A stretch of DNA of 64,000 nt from Metallibacterium scheffleri (lineage in GTDB: Bacteria > Pseudomonadota > Gammaproteobacteria > Xanthomonadales > Rhodanobacteraceae), in NCBI RefSeq assembly GCF_002077135.1, contig NZ_LDOS01000002.1, positions 1,885,865 through 1,949,864 on the forward strand, read 5' to 3'. This document shows, piece by piece, positions 9,510 to 18,071 of the stretch. How positions within the stretch are numbered: position 1 is the stretch's first letter; every line of letters starts with the position of its first letter. A program made the position numbers and the translations under genes. The notes beneath the pieces were generated by a model. It was not told the origin of the DNA. It ran no database searches and worked only from the letters and a program-made list of their open reading frames with translations.

Positions 9510-11051
9510 TCAACCCGACATGTGGGAGCCAGTCGAAGACAGCCAGCGTCTGATCCGCGCATGGATCCTCGGAGTCAGCCGCGTGCGGTTATAGGCATCG
9601 GCGGCTTGACGGATTGCTTCGGCCTGCGTGGGATAGGCGTGGATCACCCGGGCGAGCGTGCGCAGGCCGATGCCCGCCACCATCGCCAGGGTGATCTCGT
9701 TGATCATGTCGCCGGCATGTCGAGCCACGATGGTGGCGCCAAGAATCTGGTCGGTGCGCTCCCTGACATGAATCTTCACGAAGCCGGCATCCTCGCCATC
9801 GGTCACGCCGCGATCGATCTCGTGCATCGGGATGGTGAAGGTCTTCACCGGAATGCCCTGCCGATTGGCTTCGCGCACGTACAGGCCGACATGGGCGATC
9901 TCCGGATCGGTGAAGGTGCACCATGGAATCACCATCTCGCTCAGCCGCCTGCGGCCGCGCAACAATGCGTTCTGCACCGCGATGCGCGCTGAAGCGGCGG
10001 CACTGTCCGTATATTTGTGCTCCAGGCAAACATCGCCTGCGGCATAGATGCGCGGGTTGCTGGTGCGCAGGAAATCGTCGATGCGGATGCCACTGCCTGC
10101 CGCATAGTCAACGCCGGCCGCCTCCAGATTCAATCCTTCGACGTTCGGCAGGCGGCCTACACCGGTCAGGATCGTGTCGACGGCGACGGTGTTGTGATAA
10201 TCGTCGCTGACCAGGTCGACGCATTTCTGCCCATTCTCCATGCGCACCGCGACAGCCGTGGTATTCAGCCGCACCTCGATGCCGTCGCGCGCGAATGCGT
10301 CGGAAAGAATCTGTGCGGCATCGCGCTCTTCCTTGGCGAGAAACAGCGGCAAATCCTGGACGATGGTGGTGCGGGACCCCAATCGACAGAACGCCTGGGC
10401 CAGTTCGCAACCGATCGGACCGCCGCCGATCACCAGCAGGCGGCGCGGCAGTTCGGTCAGGTTGAAGACATTGGCGTTGGTCAGGCAGCCCGCCTCGTTG
10501 AGGCCCGGGATCGATGGCACATGCGGTCGTGCGCCGGTCGCGATAATCGCTTTGCGAAAGCGCAGCGTGTCCTCGCTGACCGTCAACGTGTCGGTGCCGC
10601 TGAAGCGCGCAGGGCCGAAGAACACATCGACGCCCATCGCCGTCAGGCGCCGTACCGAATCCTCGCCGCTGAGATGACTGCGAATACGCCGCATGCGCTC
10701 CATCGCGGCGGCGAAGTCGACCTGGACAGATCGCGGGCCGCACGCACCATAATGGCGGGCATCGCGCATTTCGGCGTACAGACGCGAGGTGCGAATCAGC
10801 GTATTGGATGGCAGGCACCCGGTATTCAGACAGGTGCCGCCCAGCAGATGACGTTCAATCAACGCCACGCGGGCGCCCAGCGCGGCGGCGGCTTCCGCCG
10901 CGGCCACCCCGGCCGGGCCGGCGCCGACAATCACCAGCTGGTAACAGTCCGCCGGGATCGGATTGCACCACGACTCAGGATGCACATGAGCCAGACGCGA
11001 GTGCTCATAGACATCCAGCGGGACCGCCGGCGGAACTGCATGCGCCGCCAT
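9510..11051 (-). CDS. FAD-dependent NAD(P)-disulfide oxidoreductase (MerA/Lpd-like)
   Basis: A 513-residue class I pyridine-nucleotide disulfide oxidoreductase. It has the FAD dinucleotide fold GAGPAG (residues 43-48), the redox-active pair CLNTGC (Cys74/Cys79), a second NAD(P) fold with VIGGGPIGCELAQ, the second FAD motif YAAGDVC and a C-terminal dimerisation domain with the partner His-Glu in HAYPTQAEA. It lacks the N-terminal heavy-metal domain and the C-terminal Cys pair of mercuric reductase, and the lipoamide dehydrogenase complex genes are not nearby. The physiological disulfide or other substrate is therefore unknown. The first 32 residues of the longer frame are rejected: ATG 11051 shares one base with the stop of the GH144 gene (TGATG), suggesting coupled translation from one leftward transcript. 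Confidence 0.85.
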   Translation of the reverse strand: MAAHAVPPAVPLDVYEHSRLAHVHPESWCNPIPADCYQLVIVGAGPAGVAAAEAAAALGARVALIERHLLGGTCLNTGCLPSNTLIRTSRLYAEMRDARHYGACGPRSVQVDFAAAMERMRRIRSHLSGEDSVRRLTAMGVDVFFGPARFSGTDTLTVSEDTLRFRKAIIATGARPHVPSIPGLNEAGCLTNANVFNLTELPRRLLVIGGGPIGCELAQAFCRLGSRTTIVQDLPLFLAKEERDAAQILSDAFARDGIEVRLNTTAVAVRMENGQKCVDLVSDDYHNTVAVDTILTGVGRLPNVEGLNLEAAGVDYAAGSGIRIDDFLRTSNPRIYAAGDVCLEHKYTDSAAASARIAVQNALLRGRRRLSEMVIPWCTFTDPEIAHVGLYVREANRQGIPVKTFTIPMHEIDRGVTDGEDAGFVKIHVRERTDQILGATIVARHAGDMINEITLAMVAGIGLRTLARVIHAYPTQAEAIRQAADAYNRTRLTPRIHARIRRWLSSTGSHMSG

Positions 11052-12373
11052 CAGCCGCCGCCCCCGGAACCGTCCTGCTGCAACCATCCGCCGCGAAAAC
11101 CTGCGCGCTGCAAGCCAAGACGGATCGGCGCGCAGTCGCGCATCCATTGCCAGATGCGCCCGCTGCGATGGTTCTCGATCATCAGCATCACGATGCCTTG
11201 GTCGAGCCCGAAATGGCCGGCGGAGACCCAGACCTTGCCATCGGCATCCCGCAATGACGGATTGAAACTGCTGGCGAGGCGTCCGTCATCGAGCATTTCC
11301 GGATAGCGCTGCATCAGATTGCGCACGGCCGCCAGCGCGAGCTGCGGCGCGAACGGCAATGACGCCAGCACGGAAGGGGCGGACAGGGTGCCATCGTCAG
11401 GCCCGTATGGCACGCCACGCGCGGCATAGCCGAACATCCTGCGCGCGGCATGGTCGGACAATCCCGCCGGCGCGCCGCCGGGGCCATCGCAGGCCGTCAG
11501 GCCCCAGCCGTTTGCATCGTACCCGGCGAACTCATGCGGGTTGCGCTGCGTGTATTCGCGCTGGATGAGGGTCGCGCGCAGGCTGTTTTCGAAGTAATCC
11601 GAGCGCTTCTCGCGCATGAAGCTGTCGCGGATGCCGCGAAAATCGATCCAGGCGTGCGAGAAATGATGCACGAACAGCGGCCCGGCGTAGAGATAGTCGT
11701 GGTCGTACAGATTTTCCCACTGGTAGGTTGCAGTCCAGGCCTGGTAGCAATCGCCCACGATCGGGTGCGTGGGCGATCCCATGGCCAGCACATACAGCAG
11801 GATCGCCTCGCTGTAACCCTCCCAGCCGTAGTGCAGAAATCCGCATTCGGGTTTCCAGCCCTGCCGGATCGTGTCGCCGTCAGCCTGTGCCCAGCGCCAG
11901 TCGATGCGCCGATACAGGAAATCGACCAGCTCGCGCAGTTCGATCTCGTCGGCACTATCCCCGGTGAAATGCATCGATGCGGTCAACGCTCCGGCGATCA
12001 GCAGGGCGGTATCGATCATCGACAGCTCCGATTGCCAGACGCGCGCGCCGGTATGGATGTCGAGAAAATGATAGTAGAAGCCCTTGTAGCCGGTTGCTCC
12101 GGGGCGGCCGCTCTGATCACTGTCACGAAAGAAACGCAGTGCCGCGAGCGTGCGTTGGACTGCATCGGCACGCTCCATCCAGCCGCGCTCCACCGCCACC
12201 GGGTACGACGTCAGCGCGAAGCCGACCACCGCGATGCTCACCGGCGAGTTGTCGCGCGAGGTATCGGCCACCAGCCCGTTGCGCGGATTCACGGTCTGCG
12301 GAAAGTAACCGAATGCAGCGCGCTGCAACTGGTCAAGCAGCGCCTCGTCCGTGAGCGGATGTATCTGAGTCAT
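11051..12373 (-). CDS. GH144-type (glucoamylase-like, COG5368) beta-1,2-glucanase candidate
   Basis: The 440-residue protein opens with an FGYFPQTVNPRNGLVADTS segment typical of the glycoamylase-like family now partly classed as GH144, whose characterised bacterial member is an endo-beta-1,2-glucanase. Other conserved features are the GYKGFYYHFLD segment, ELSMIDTALLIAG, the acidic/aromatic GWEGYSEA, the YDHDYLYAGPLFVHHFSHAW stretch and GLTACDGP. The same fold occurs inside cyclic beta-1,2-glucan synthases. There is no signal peptide from ATG 12373, so it should act in the cytoplasm. The longer frame from 12613 adds 80 residues with no family resemblance and was rejected. Being flanked by two GH94 genes supports beta-1,2-glucan or sophorooligosaccharides as substrate; this is inference. 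Confidence 0.8.
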   Translation of the reverse strand: MTQIHPLTDEALLDQLQRAAFGYFPQTVNPRNGLVADTSRDNSPVSIAVVGFALTSYPVAVERGWMERADAVQRTLAALRFFRDSDQSGRPGATGYKGFYYHFLDIHTGARVWQSELSMIDTALLIAGALTASMHFTGDSADEIELRELVDFLYRRIDWRWAQADGDTIRQGWKPECGFLHYGWEGYSEAILLYVLAMGSPTHPIVGDCYQAWTATYQWENLYDHDYLYAGPLFVHHFSHAWIDFRGIRDSFMREKRSDYFENSLRATLIQREYTQRNPHEFAGYDANGWGLTACDGPGGAPAGLSDHAARRMFGYAARGVPYGPDDGTLSAPSVLASLPFAPQLALAAVRNLMQRYPEMLDDGRLASSFNPSLRDADGKVWVSAGHFGLDQGIVMLMIENHRSGRIWQWMRDCAPIRLGLQRAGFRGGWLQQDGSGGGG

Positions 12374-12782
12374 TGAATCGGTTCCGGGTAGGCATGACGA
12401 GTCGATGGGCCTCGCTCGTGCAAGGCAAGACGACCGCGATGCGTTGCGCGCTGAAGCGCTGCACAGCCGATCGACAGCGTATCCGTCATCGCATGCACGT
12501 TGCACGGCTTGGCGCCGCGACATCATGCACGGTGAGGTCCAGTTGCGGCGGGACATGTTGAAGCTGCAACCCAGAGTGTCAATGCCACAACAGGTACGCG
12601 TGATGCAGATCATGGAGACATCTGCAGGGCGCGCGGCAACTCATTCATGCTACTCCGTCTCCCTGAACAGGGTTCGGATTAACGCGACTTAGCACCGGCG
12701 CAGTCGCCGGCGCAGTCGTAAGCTCAGATCTCGGCACCGCACAGATGACCGGCGCGGACCGCACGCAGGAAGCCCCAATCCC
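12374..12782. other. Divergent intergenic region between GH144 and GH94 genes
   Basis: This 409-bp gap lies between two divergently transcribed genes and must hold both promoters if neither is read from elsewhere. I see no convincing coding sequence. Two small structures stand out: a 12-base palindrome CCCTGAACAGGG (12661-12672), and an exact tandem copy of CCGGCGCAGTCG (12695-12718). The GH94 gene has a GCAGGAAG ribosome site just before its ATG. I could not pick a confident -35/-10 pair for either direction. Confidence 0.5.
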
Positions 12783-15700
12783 ATGTCGACTCGCCCACCT
12801 TCGCCCACCCGCGCCACGCCGCGTGTGCAATTGCTGTCGAACGGCCGCCTGGCGGTGATGGTGGACGATGCCGGTTCCGGCTTCAGCAGCTGGCACGGCA
12901 TCGCCGTCACGCGCTGGCGCGAGGATCCCGTCGGCGATGGCTGGGGCAGTTATCTATTGTTGCGCGATGAGGAAAGCGGCGACGTCTGGTCGGCCGGACG
13001 GCAACCCTGCACCGACGAAACGGACGCCTGTACGGCCACCTTGTCCGACGGTTGCGTCAGCATCGCGCGACGCCACGGCACACTGGCCACCGTGCTCGAT
13101 GTGGCGCTTGTGATTGATCGCGATGTCGAATTGCGCCGCGTCACGCTGACCAACCACGGCGCATATCCGCGCGACATCACGCTGACTTCGTATGCGGAGC
13201 TGGTGCTCGGCCCCGCCGCGGCCGATGCGGCGCATCCGGCTTTCTCCAAGATGTTCGTGCAGACCGAATGGGCGGAAGCGGACAAGACCCTGCTGGCGAC
13301 ACGGCGACGGCGCACACCCGACGAACCCGAGGTGTGGGCCGCGCATCTGGCGGCGGTCAAGACGGGTGATGCTGGCGCCTGCGAATTCGAGACCGATCGC
13401 ATGCGCTTTCTCGGCCGTGGCCGCACGTTGCGCTGTGCGCAGGCGATGCGCCCGGGAGCGACCCTGTCGAACAGCAGCGGCTGCGTGCTTGATCCAGTCT
13501 TCAGTCTGCGCCGCCGGGCGCAGGTCGCGCCCGGCGCCAGCGTGCGCGTGGCGTTCTGGACCGCGCTGGGCGGTTCGCGTGCCGCCGTGCTCGCCCTGCT
13601 GCAGCCCATGCGCGCGGACGCAACCGGCGCGCAGGTGCTGGCGGAGTCCGTGGCCCACGCGCGCGCAGAGCAAACACGTCTGGGCATCGATGGCGCACAG
13701 GCCGAACGTTTCGGCGCGCTGGCCGGTGCGCTGCTGTATGCCGACCCGAGCCTGCGGGCACCACCCGAATGGCTGGAACGCGGCTCGGGTGGAGCCCCCG
13801 TGCTCTGGAGCTGCGGCATCTCCGGCGACCGTCCCGTCGTGCTGCTGCGCCTTGCCGCCGAGTCCGGGCTGGCGCGTGTGCACGAGTTGCTGCTGGCCCA
13901 GCGCTACTGGCAATCCAAACGGCTGGGGGTCGATGTCGTGTTGCTCAATACCGCCAGCAGCGACAACGGACTGCAGGTGCTGCTCGAACAACGGGTCCAG
14001 GCGCAGAACAACGGCTTGCAGGGTGATCGCGATGCGGCTCCCGCCGCAGCATTCGCACTCAGTGACAGCAGCCTGTCCGATGTGTTGCGCGCCGGCCTGC
14101 TCACGGTCGCGCGCATCGTGTTGGATGCTGCGCGAGCGTTGCCCGATCGCGCCGCCGGAATCCGCGATGACGATCGCGCCGGTTCGGTCCCGATGGCCGC
14201 CGTCCGGTCACCCGCGGCGCCGTGGGCCGCGGCGGCAGCGTCCGCGTCACCACGGCCGCAGGCGCTGCGCGAGTTCGACAACGGCATGGGGGGCTTCGTC
14301 GACCGCGGTCGCGTCTATGCCATCACCCTCGACGGCGATCGCTGCACGCCGATGCCTTGGGTCAACGTGATCGCCAACGCCGACTTCGGGTTCCTGGTTT
14401 CGGCTGAAGGCGGCGGTTACGCATGGTCACTCAACAGCCAGCAGAACCCGCTGACGCCGTGGCCCAATGATCCGGTCAGCGACACGCCGCATGAAGTCCT
14501 GTATCTGCACGACGAGGACAGCGACGAACTGTGGAGCGCCACGGCGCTGCCGATACGCGTGGCGACGGCAACTTACGCCATCGAACACGGCAAGGGCTGG
14601 AGCCGCTTCGCCCACGACGCGCACGGCATCGAAGTGGACTTGCTGCAGTTCGTGCCGCTGGCTGATTCGGTCAAGCTGTCGCGGCTCCGCCTGCGCAACC
14701 GTTCCACGCGCACGCGGCACTTGTCGATCACCGGCTATGTCGAATGGGCGCTGGGTGCGAATGGCACGCTGCCGGCGCCATTCATGAGCACTTCGTGCGA
14801 CGTGGTGACCGGCGCGCTGTTCGCGCGCAATGCATGGCGCGCCAAATTCGGCGAGCGCGTGGCTTTCATCGATCTTGGCGGCCGGCAGCGCACATGCTGC
14901 GGCGATCGGCTGGAGTTTCTTGGCCGCCATGGCACCATCGATCGTCCGGCGGCGCTGACCGGCGACATCCCGTTGTCGGGGCGCGTTGGCGCCGGCCTTG
15001 ACCCATGCGGTGCGTTGCAAACTGCCGTCGAACTGGCTCCCGGCGAGCAGATCGAAATCGTGTTCATGCTCGGCGATGCCGCGTCCAGCGGGCAGGCACA
15101 GGCGCTGATCGGGAAGTACCGTACGGCCGATCTCGACGCCGTGCTGCACGAAGTGCGCGCGCAATGGGACAAGGTGCTCGACACCGTGCAGGTGCGCACG
15201 CCGGATCGCGCGCTGGACATTCTTCTCAACGACTGGCTGCCCTACCAGACACTCGGCTGCCGGCTGTGGGCGCGCACGGCGTATTACCAGGCCAGCGGCG
15301 CCTACGGCTTCCGCGATCAATTGCAGGATGTGATGGCGCTGTGCGTCACGCGTCCCGATGTCGCGCGCGAACACCTGCTGCGGGCAGCGGCGCGTCAATT
15401 CATCCAGGGTGATGTGCAGCACTGGTGGCTGCCGCCATCCGGGCAGGGCGTGCGCACGCGCATCAGCGACGACCGCCTGTGGCTGGCCTATGCTGCTGCC
15501 CATTATGTCGCCGTGACCGCCGATGCCGCCGTGCTGGACGAGAACCTGCCCTTTCTCGATGGCGCAGCGCTCAAGGCAGGCGCCGCCGACGCCTTCTACC
15601 AGCCGACGATCGCCGGCGAGCACGGCAGTCTCTACGAGCACGCTGCGCGCGCGATCGATTGCAGCCTGACCCGCGGTGCGCACGGGCTGCCCTTGATCGG

Positions 15701-16703
15701 TACCGGCGACTGGAACGACGGCATGAACAACGTCGGCGCACAGGGCCGCGGCGAGAGCGTCTGGCTGGCCTGGTTGCTGCTGGCCACGATCAAGGCCTGC
15801 GCGCCATGGGCCGATGCGCGCGGCGAACCGGCGCGCGCCGCCTGCTGGCGCGCGCATGCAGCGGCGTTGCGCGGCGTCCTCGAAAGCGCGGCGGGCTGGG
15901 ATGGCGAATGGTATCGGCGCGGCTATTACGACGACGGCACGCCGCTTGGCTCGCATCTGAGCGAGGAATGCAAAATCGACGTCATCGCGCAATCATGGAG
16001 CCTGATCTCCGGCGCGGCCGATCCCGGCCATGCCACGCAGGCCATGGCGGCGGTGGAAAAGCACCTCGTTCGCCACGCTGACAGGATCGCGCTGCTGTTC
16101 GCGCCGCCGTTCGATTGCACACTCATGGACCCCGGCTACATCAAGGCCTATCCGCCCGGCATCCGTGAAAACGGTGGCCAGTACACGCATGGTGCGACGT
16201 GGTCGATTTTTGCCTGCGCTCTGCTCGGGCAGGGGGATCGTGCCGGCGAGCTGTTTTCCATACTCAATCCCATCAACCACAGCAACACAGCCGAAGCGAT
16301 GACGTGCTACCAGGTCGAGCCTTATGTGGCCTGCGCCGACGTCTATGCGCTGGCGCCGTATATCGGACGTGGTGGCTGGACCTGGTACACCGGCTCGGCG
16401 GGCTGGCTGTATCGCGCCGGACTGGAGGCCATCCTCGGCTTCCAGCGGCAGGGCGGCCATCTGCGACTCAGCCCCTGCATTCCCAAAGCCTGGCCACGCT
16501 ACGACATCGTCTATCAGCACCGCGACAAGCAAGGCATCCTGACCCGCTACGACATCGCCGTGGAGAATCCAGCCGGCGTACAGCGCGGCATCGTTCGTGT
16601 GGATCTCGACGGTGTCGAGCAAGCCGCAAGCGCGGACGCCGCCGCGTGGATTCCGTTGCGCGACGATGCGCGCACGCACCACGTCCGCGTCGTGCTCGGA
16701 TAG
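12783..16703 (+). CDS. Free-standing GH94 glycoside phosphorylase-family protein (candidate 1,2-beta-oligoglucan phosphorylase)
   Basis: The 1,306-residue protein is a full-length paralogue of the gene at the left edge, from the VQLLSNGR opening through two beta-sandwich units to the catalytic barrel. Its motif TGDWNDGMNNVG has the catalytic Asp at residue 976, and a downstream GYIKAYPPGIRENGGQYTHG loop is shared. Because it begins with a clear start (AGGAAG, ATG 12783) and has no GT84 or membrane segment, it is a soluble enzyme and not a synthase. Free-standing members of this family include 1,2-beta-oligoglucan phosphorylases, which release glucose-1-phosphate from sophorooligosaccharides. 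The neighbouring GH144 and pgm fit that role. A different beta-glucan linkage remains possible. Confidence 0.82.
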   Translation: MSTRPPSPTRATPRVQLLSNGRLAVMVDDAGSGFSSWHGIAVTRWREDPVGDGWGSYLLLRDEESGDVWSAGRQPCTDETDACTATLSDGCVSIARRHGTLATVLDVALVIDRDVELRRVTLTNHGAYPRDITLTSYAELVLGPAAADAAHPAFSKMFVQTEWAEADKTLLATRRRRTPDEPEVWAAHLAAVKTGDAGACEFETDRMRFLGRGRTLRCAQAMRPGATLSNSSGCVLDPVFSLRRRAQVAPGASVRVAFWTALGGSRAAVLALLQPMRADATGAQVLAESVAHARAEQTRLGIDGAQAERFGALAGALLYADPSLRAPPEWLERGSGGAPVLWSCGISGDRPVVLLRLAAESGLARVHELLLAQRYWQSKRLGVDVVLLNTASSDNGLQVLLEQRVQAQNNGLQGDRDAAPAAAFALSDSSLSDVLRAGLLTVARIVLDAARALPDRAAGIRDDDRAGSVPMAAVRSPAAPWAAAAASASPRPQALREFDNGMGGFVDRGRVYAITLDGDRCTPMPWVNVIANADFGFLVSAEGGGYAWSLNSQQNPLTPWPNDPVSDTPHEVLYLHDEDSDELWSATALPIRVATATYAIEHGKGWSRFAHDAHGIEVDLLQFVPLADSVKLSRLRLRNRSTRTRHLSITGYVEWALGANGTLPAPFMSTSCDVVTGALFARNAWRAKFGERVAFIDLGGRQRTCCGDRLEFLGRHGTIDRPAALTGDIPLSGRVGAGLDPCGALQTAVELAPGEQIEIVFMLGDAASSGQAQALIGKYRTADLDAVLHEVRAQWDKVLDTVQVRTPDRALDILLNDWLPYQTLGCRLWARTAYYQASGAYGFRDQLQDVMALCVTRPDVAREHLLRAAARQFIQGDVQHWWLPPSGQGVRTRISDDRLWLAYAAAHYVAVTADAAVLDENLPFLDGAALKAGAADAFYQPTIAGEHGSLYEHAARAIDCSLTRGAHGLPLIGTGDWNDGMNNVGAQGRGESVWLAWLLLATIKACAPWADARGEPARAACWRAHAAALRGVLESAAGWDGEWYRRGYYDDGTPLGSHLSEECKIDVIAQSWSLISGAADPGHATQAMAAVEKHLVRHADRIALLFAPPFDCTLMDPGYIKAYPPGIRENGGQYTHGATWSIFACALLGQGDRAGELFSILNPINHSNTAEAMTCYQVEPYVACADVYALAPYIGRGGWTWYTGSAGWLYRAGLEAILGFQRQGGHLRLSPCIPKAWPRYDIVYQHRDKQGILTRYDIAVENPAGVQRGIVRVDLDGVEQAASADAAAWIPLRDDARTHHVRVVLG

Positions 16704-16740
16704 TTCGCGCGCCGGCGCTTGCGGCAGCCGTTTACCAACC

Positions 16741-17072
16741 TCAGAAGGACAGACTCTCGACGGAAAACTGCGCCAGCTGCAGGCCGGCATCGGGCACGCG
16801 GCCATGGTTGATGAAAAACAGATCCCGACAGCGCATCTTCAGTTGATAGGGCACACGACCCCGTTCGAGCACCTGGTTGGTGCCGCCGAACCAGATGTCG
16901 GCGCGGATGTAGAACGCCTTGCCCGCACCCATGTCGCCGATGCAGAACACCACTGGCGCCAGCGGATGGTCGGCGTCCCAAGGCTTCATCAGTTCATCCG
17001 AGAAGCAATGCCGTTCAAGGCGAAAAGAAAAAGCACCGCGGCGCATGCATGCCGCAGTTGTGTCTCACGCAT
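16741..17072 (-). pseudogene. Small secreted protein, apparently frameshifted
   Basis: GGAGG followed by ATG at 17072 opens a 27-codon frame, MRETQLRHACAAVLFLFALN and on, that looks like a signal peptide. It ends at TGA 16991-16989. That stop overlaps the ATG of a second frame (16989 to 16741) by one base, which begins MKPWDADHPLAP and runs 82 residues with codon choice like that of real genes here. The second frame is also open upstream to 17046. A single one-base shift would join leader and body into one exported protein of about 110 residues, so a frameshift in the gene or in the assembly is the simple reading. A coupled two-ORF arrangement is less likely. I recognise no family. It lies directly downstream of the stomatin gene, on the same strand. 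Confidence 0.4.
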
Positions 17073-17096
17073 GCAGCTCGCCTACCTCCGCGGGTT

Positions 17097-17879
17097 CTAC
17101 TGGTCCTTGTTCGCCACCTTCTCCATGATCTGCAGAATCGGTTTGATCAGGTCGATCGGCATCGGGAAGATCACCGTGGAATTGTTTTCCGTGGCGATTT
17201 CAGACAGGGTCTGCAGGTAACGCAATTGCATGCCGCCGGGCGCGGAGGCGAGGATGGTGGCGGCATTGACCAGGGTCTGCGACGCCTGGAATTCTGCTTC
17301 CGCATGGATGACTTTGGAACGGCGATCGCGCTCGGCGATAGCCTGCTTGGCGATGGCCTGGACCATGTCATCGGTGAGTTCGATGTTGCGGATCTCGACG
17401 ACGCTGACCTTGATCCCCCAGACCTCGGTCTGTGCATCGAGGATCGTCTGGATGTCGGCGTTGATCTTGGGCCGCTCGGAGAGCATTTCATCGAGGTCGT
17501 GCTTGCCCAGCACCGCGCGCAGGGTGGTTTGCGCGAGCTTGCTGGTGGCACCGAAGAAGTCCGCGACCTGGATGAAGGCTTTCTCCGGATCGACGATGCG
17601 GAAGTACAGTACCGCGTCGACCTTGACCGAGACGTTGTCACGCGAGATCACGTCCTGCGGCGTCACCTCATGCACGATGGTGCGCAAGTCCAGGCGCTTC
17701 ATCTGCTGCAGGATGGGCACCACGATGATCAACCCAGGTCCCTTGACCTTCTGGAATCGTCCGAGCCTGAAAACCACGGCGCGCTGATACTCGAAGACGA
17801 TTTTCAGCGACATGAGCAAGAACAACGCAAGCAACAACAGCACCAGATAAATCTCGGGAAGCATGAGTGGACTGGGCAT
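17097..17879 (-). CDS. Stomatin/prohibitin-like (SPFH, slipin) membrane protein
   Basis: The 260-residue protein has one N-terminal membrane helix (about residues 8-27) and an SPFH domain (FEYQRAVVFRLGRFQKVKGPG onwards). It ends in a coiled helical segment rich in Ala/Glu/Arg (QAIAKQAIAERDRRSKVIHA). Slipins form oligomeric rings in the inner membrane and are usually paired with an NfeD protein or a protease; no NfeD gene is adjacent here. ATG 17879 has GGAGAA upstream. Family membership is clear; the client or function is unknown. Confidence 0.9.
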   Translation of the reverse strand: MPSPLMLPEIYLVLLLLALFLLMSLKIVFEYQRAVVFRLGRFQKVKGPGLIIVVPILQQMKRLDLRTIVHEVTPQDVISRDNVSVKVDAVLYFRIVDPEKAFIQVADFFGATSKLAQTTLRAVLGKHDLDEMLSERPKINADIQTILDAQTEVWGIKVSVVEIRNIELTDDMVQAIAKQAIAERDRRSKVIHAEAEFQASQTLVNAATILASAPGGMQLRYLQTLSEIATENNSTVIFPMPIDLIKPILQIMEKVANKDQ

Positions 17880-18022
17880 CGGGGTTCTCCGTCAGCTTGC
17901 GAGTGGCATGTCCGGGAGTCGGCAAACGCGTGCGTCAATGGCGTCCGGGCGGCTCCTCGTGACCCATTCTGCGCTCAATGAGCAGCACGCGTTGGACCGC
18001 GCGCGAGACGCTGACGCGGTTC

Positions 18023-18036
18023 TTACCAATCGGTAA
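18023..18036. promoter_or_regulatory. Palindrome TTACCAATCGGTAA upstream of the DoxD-like gene
   Basis: A dyad with TTACC and GGTAA arms around AATC lies 35 bp before the DoxD-like start, in the 192-bp region divergent from the stomatin gene. Its AT-rich, symmetrical form is typical of an operator for a dimeric repressor such as a TetR-family protein, but no such regulator is adjacent. It could serve either divergent promoter. Confidence 0.35.
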
Positions 18037-18071
18037 TTGAACGCTGGCGCCGCTTACGGGTCTGAACACTG

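Noticed and set aside
9510..11051. Mercuric reductase call (merA)
   Set aside because: No heavy-metal domain, no C-terminal Cys pair and no mer neighbours, so only the broader disulfide oxidoreductase family is supported.
10017..11306. 429-codon plus-strand frame across the FAD oxidoreductase/GH144 junction
   Set aside because: It is the antisense of two genes with clear catalytic motifs and has no recognisable domain.
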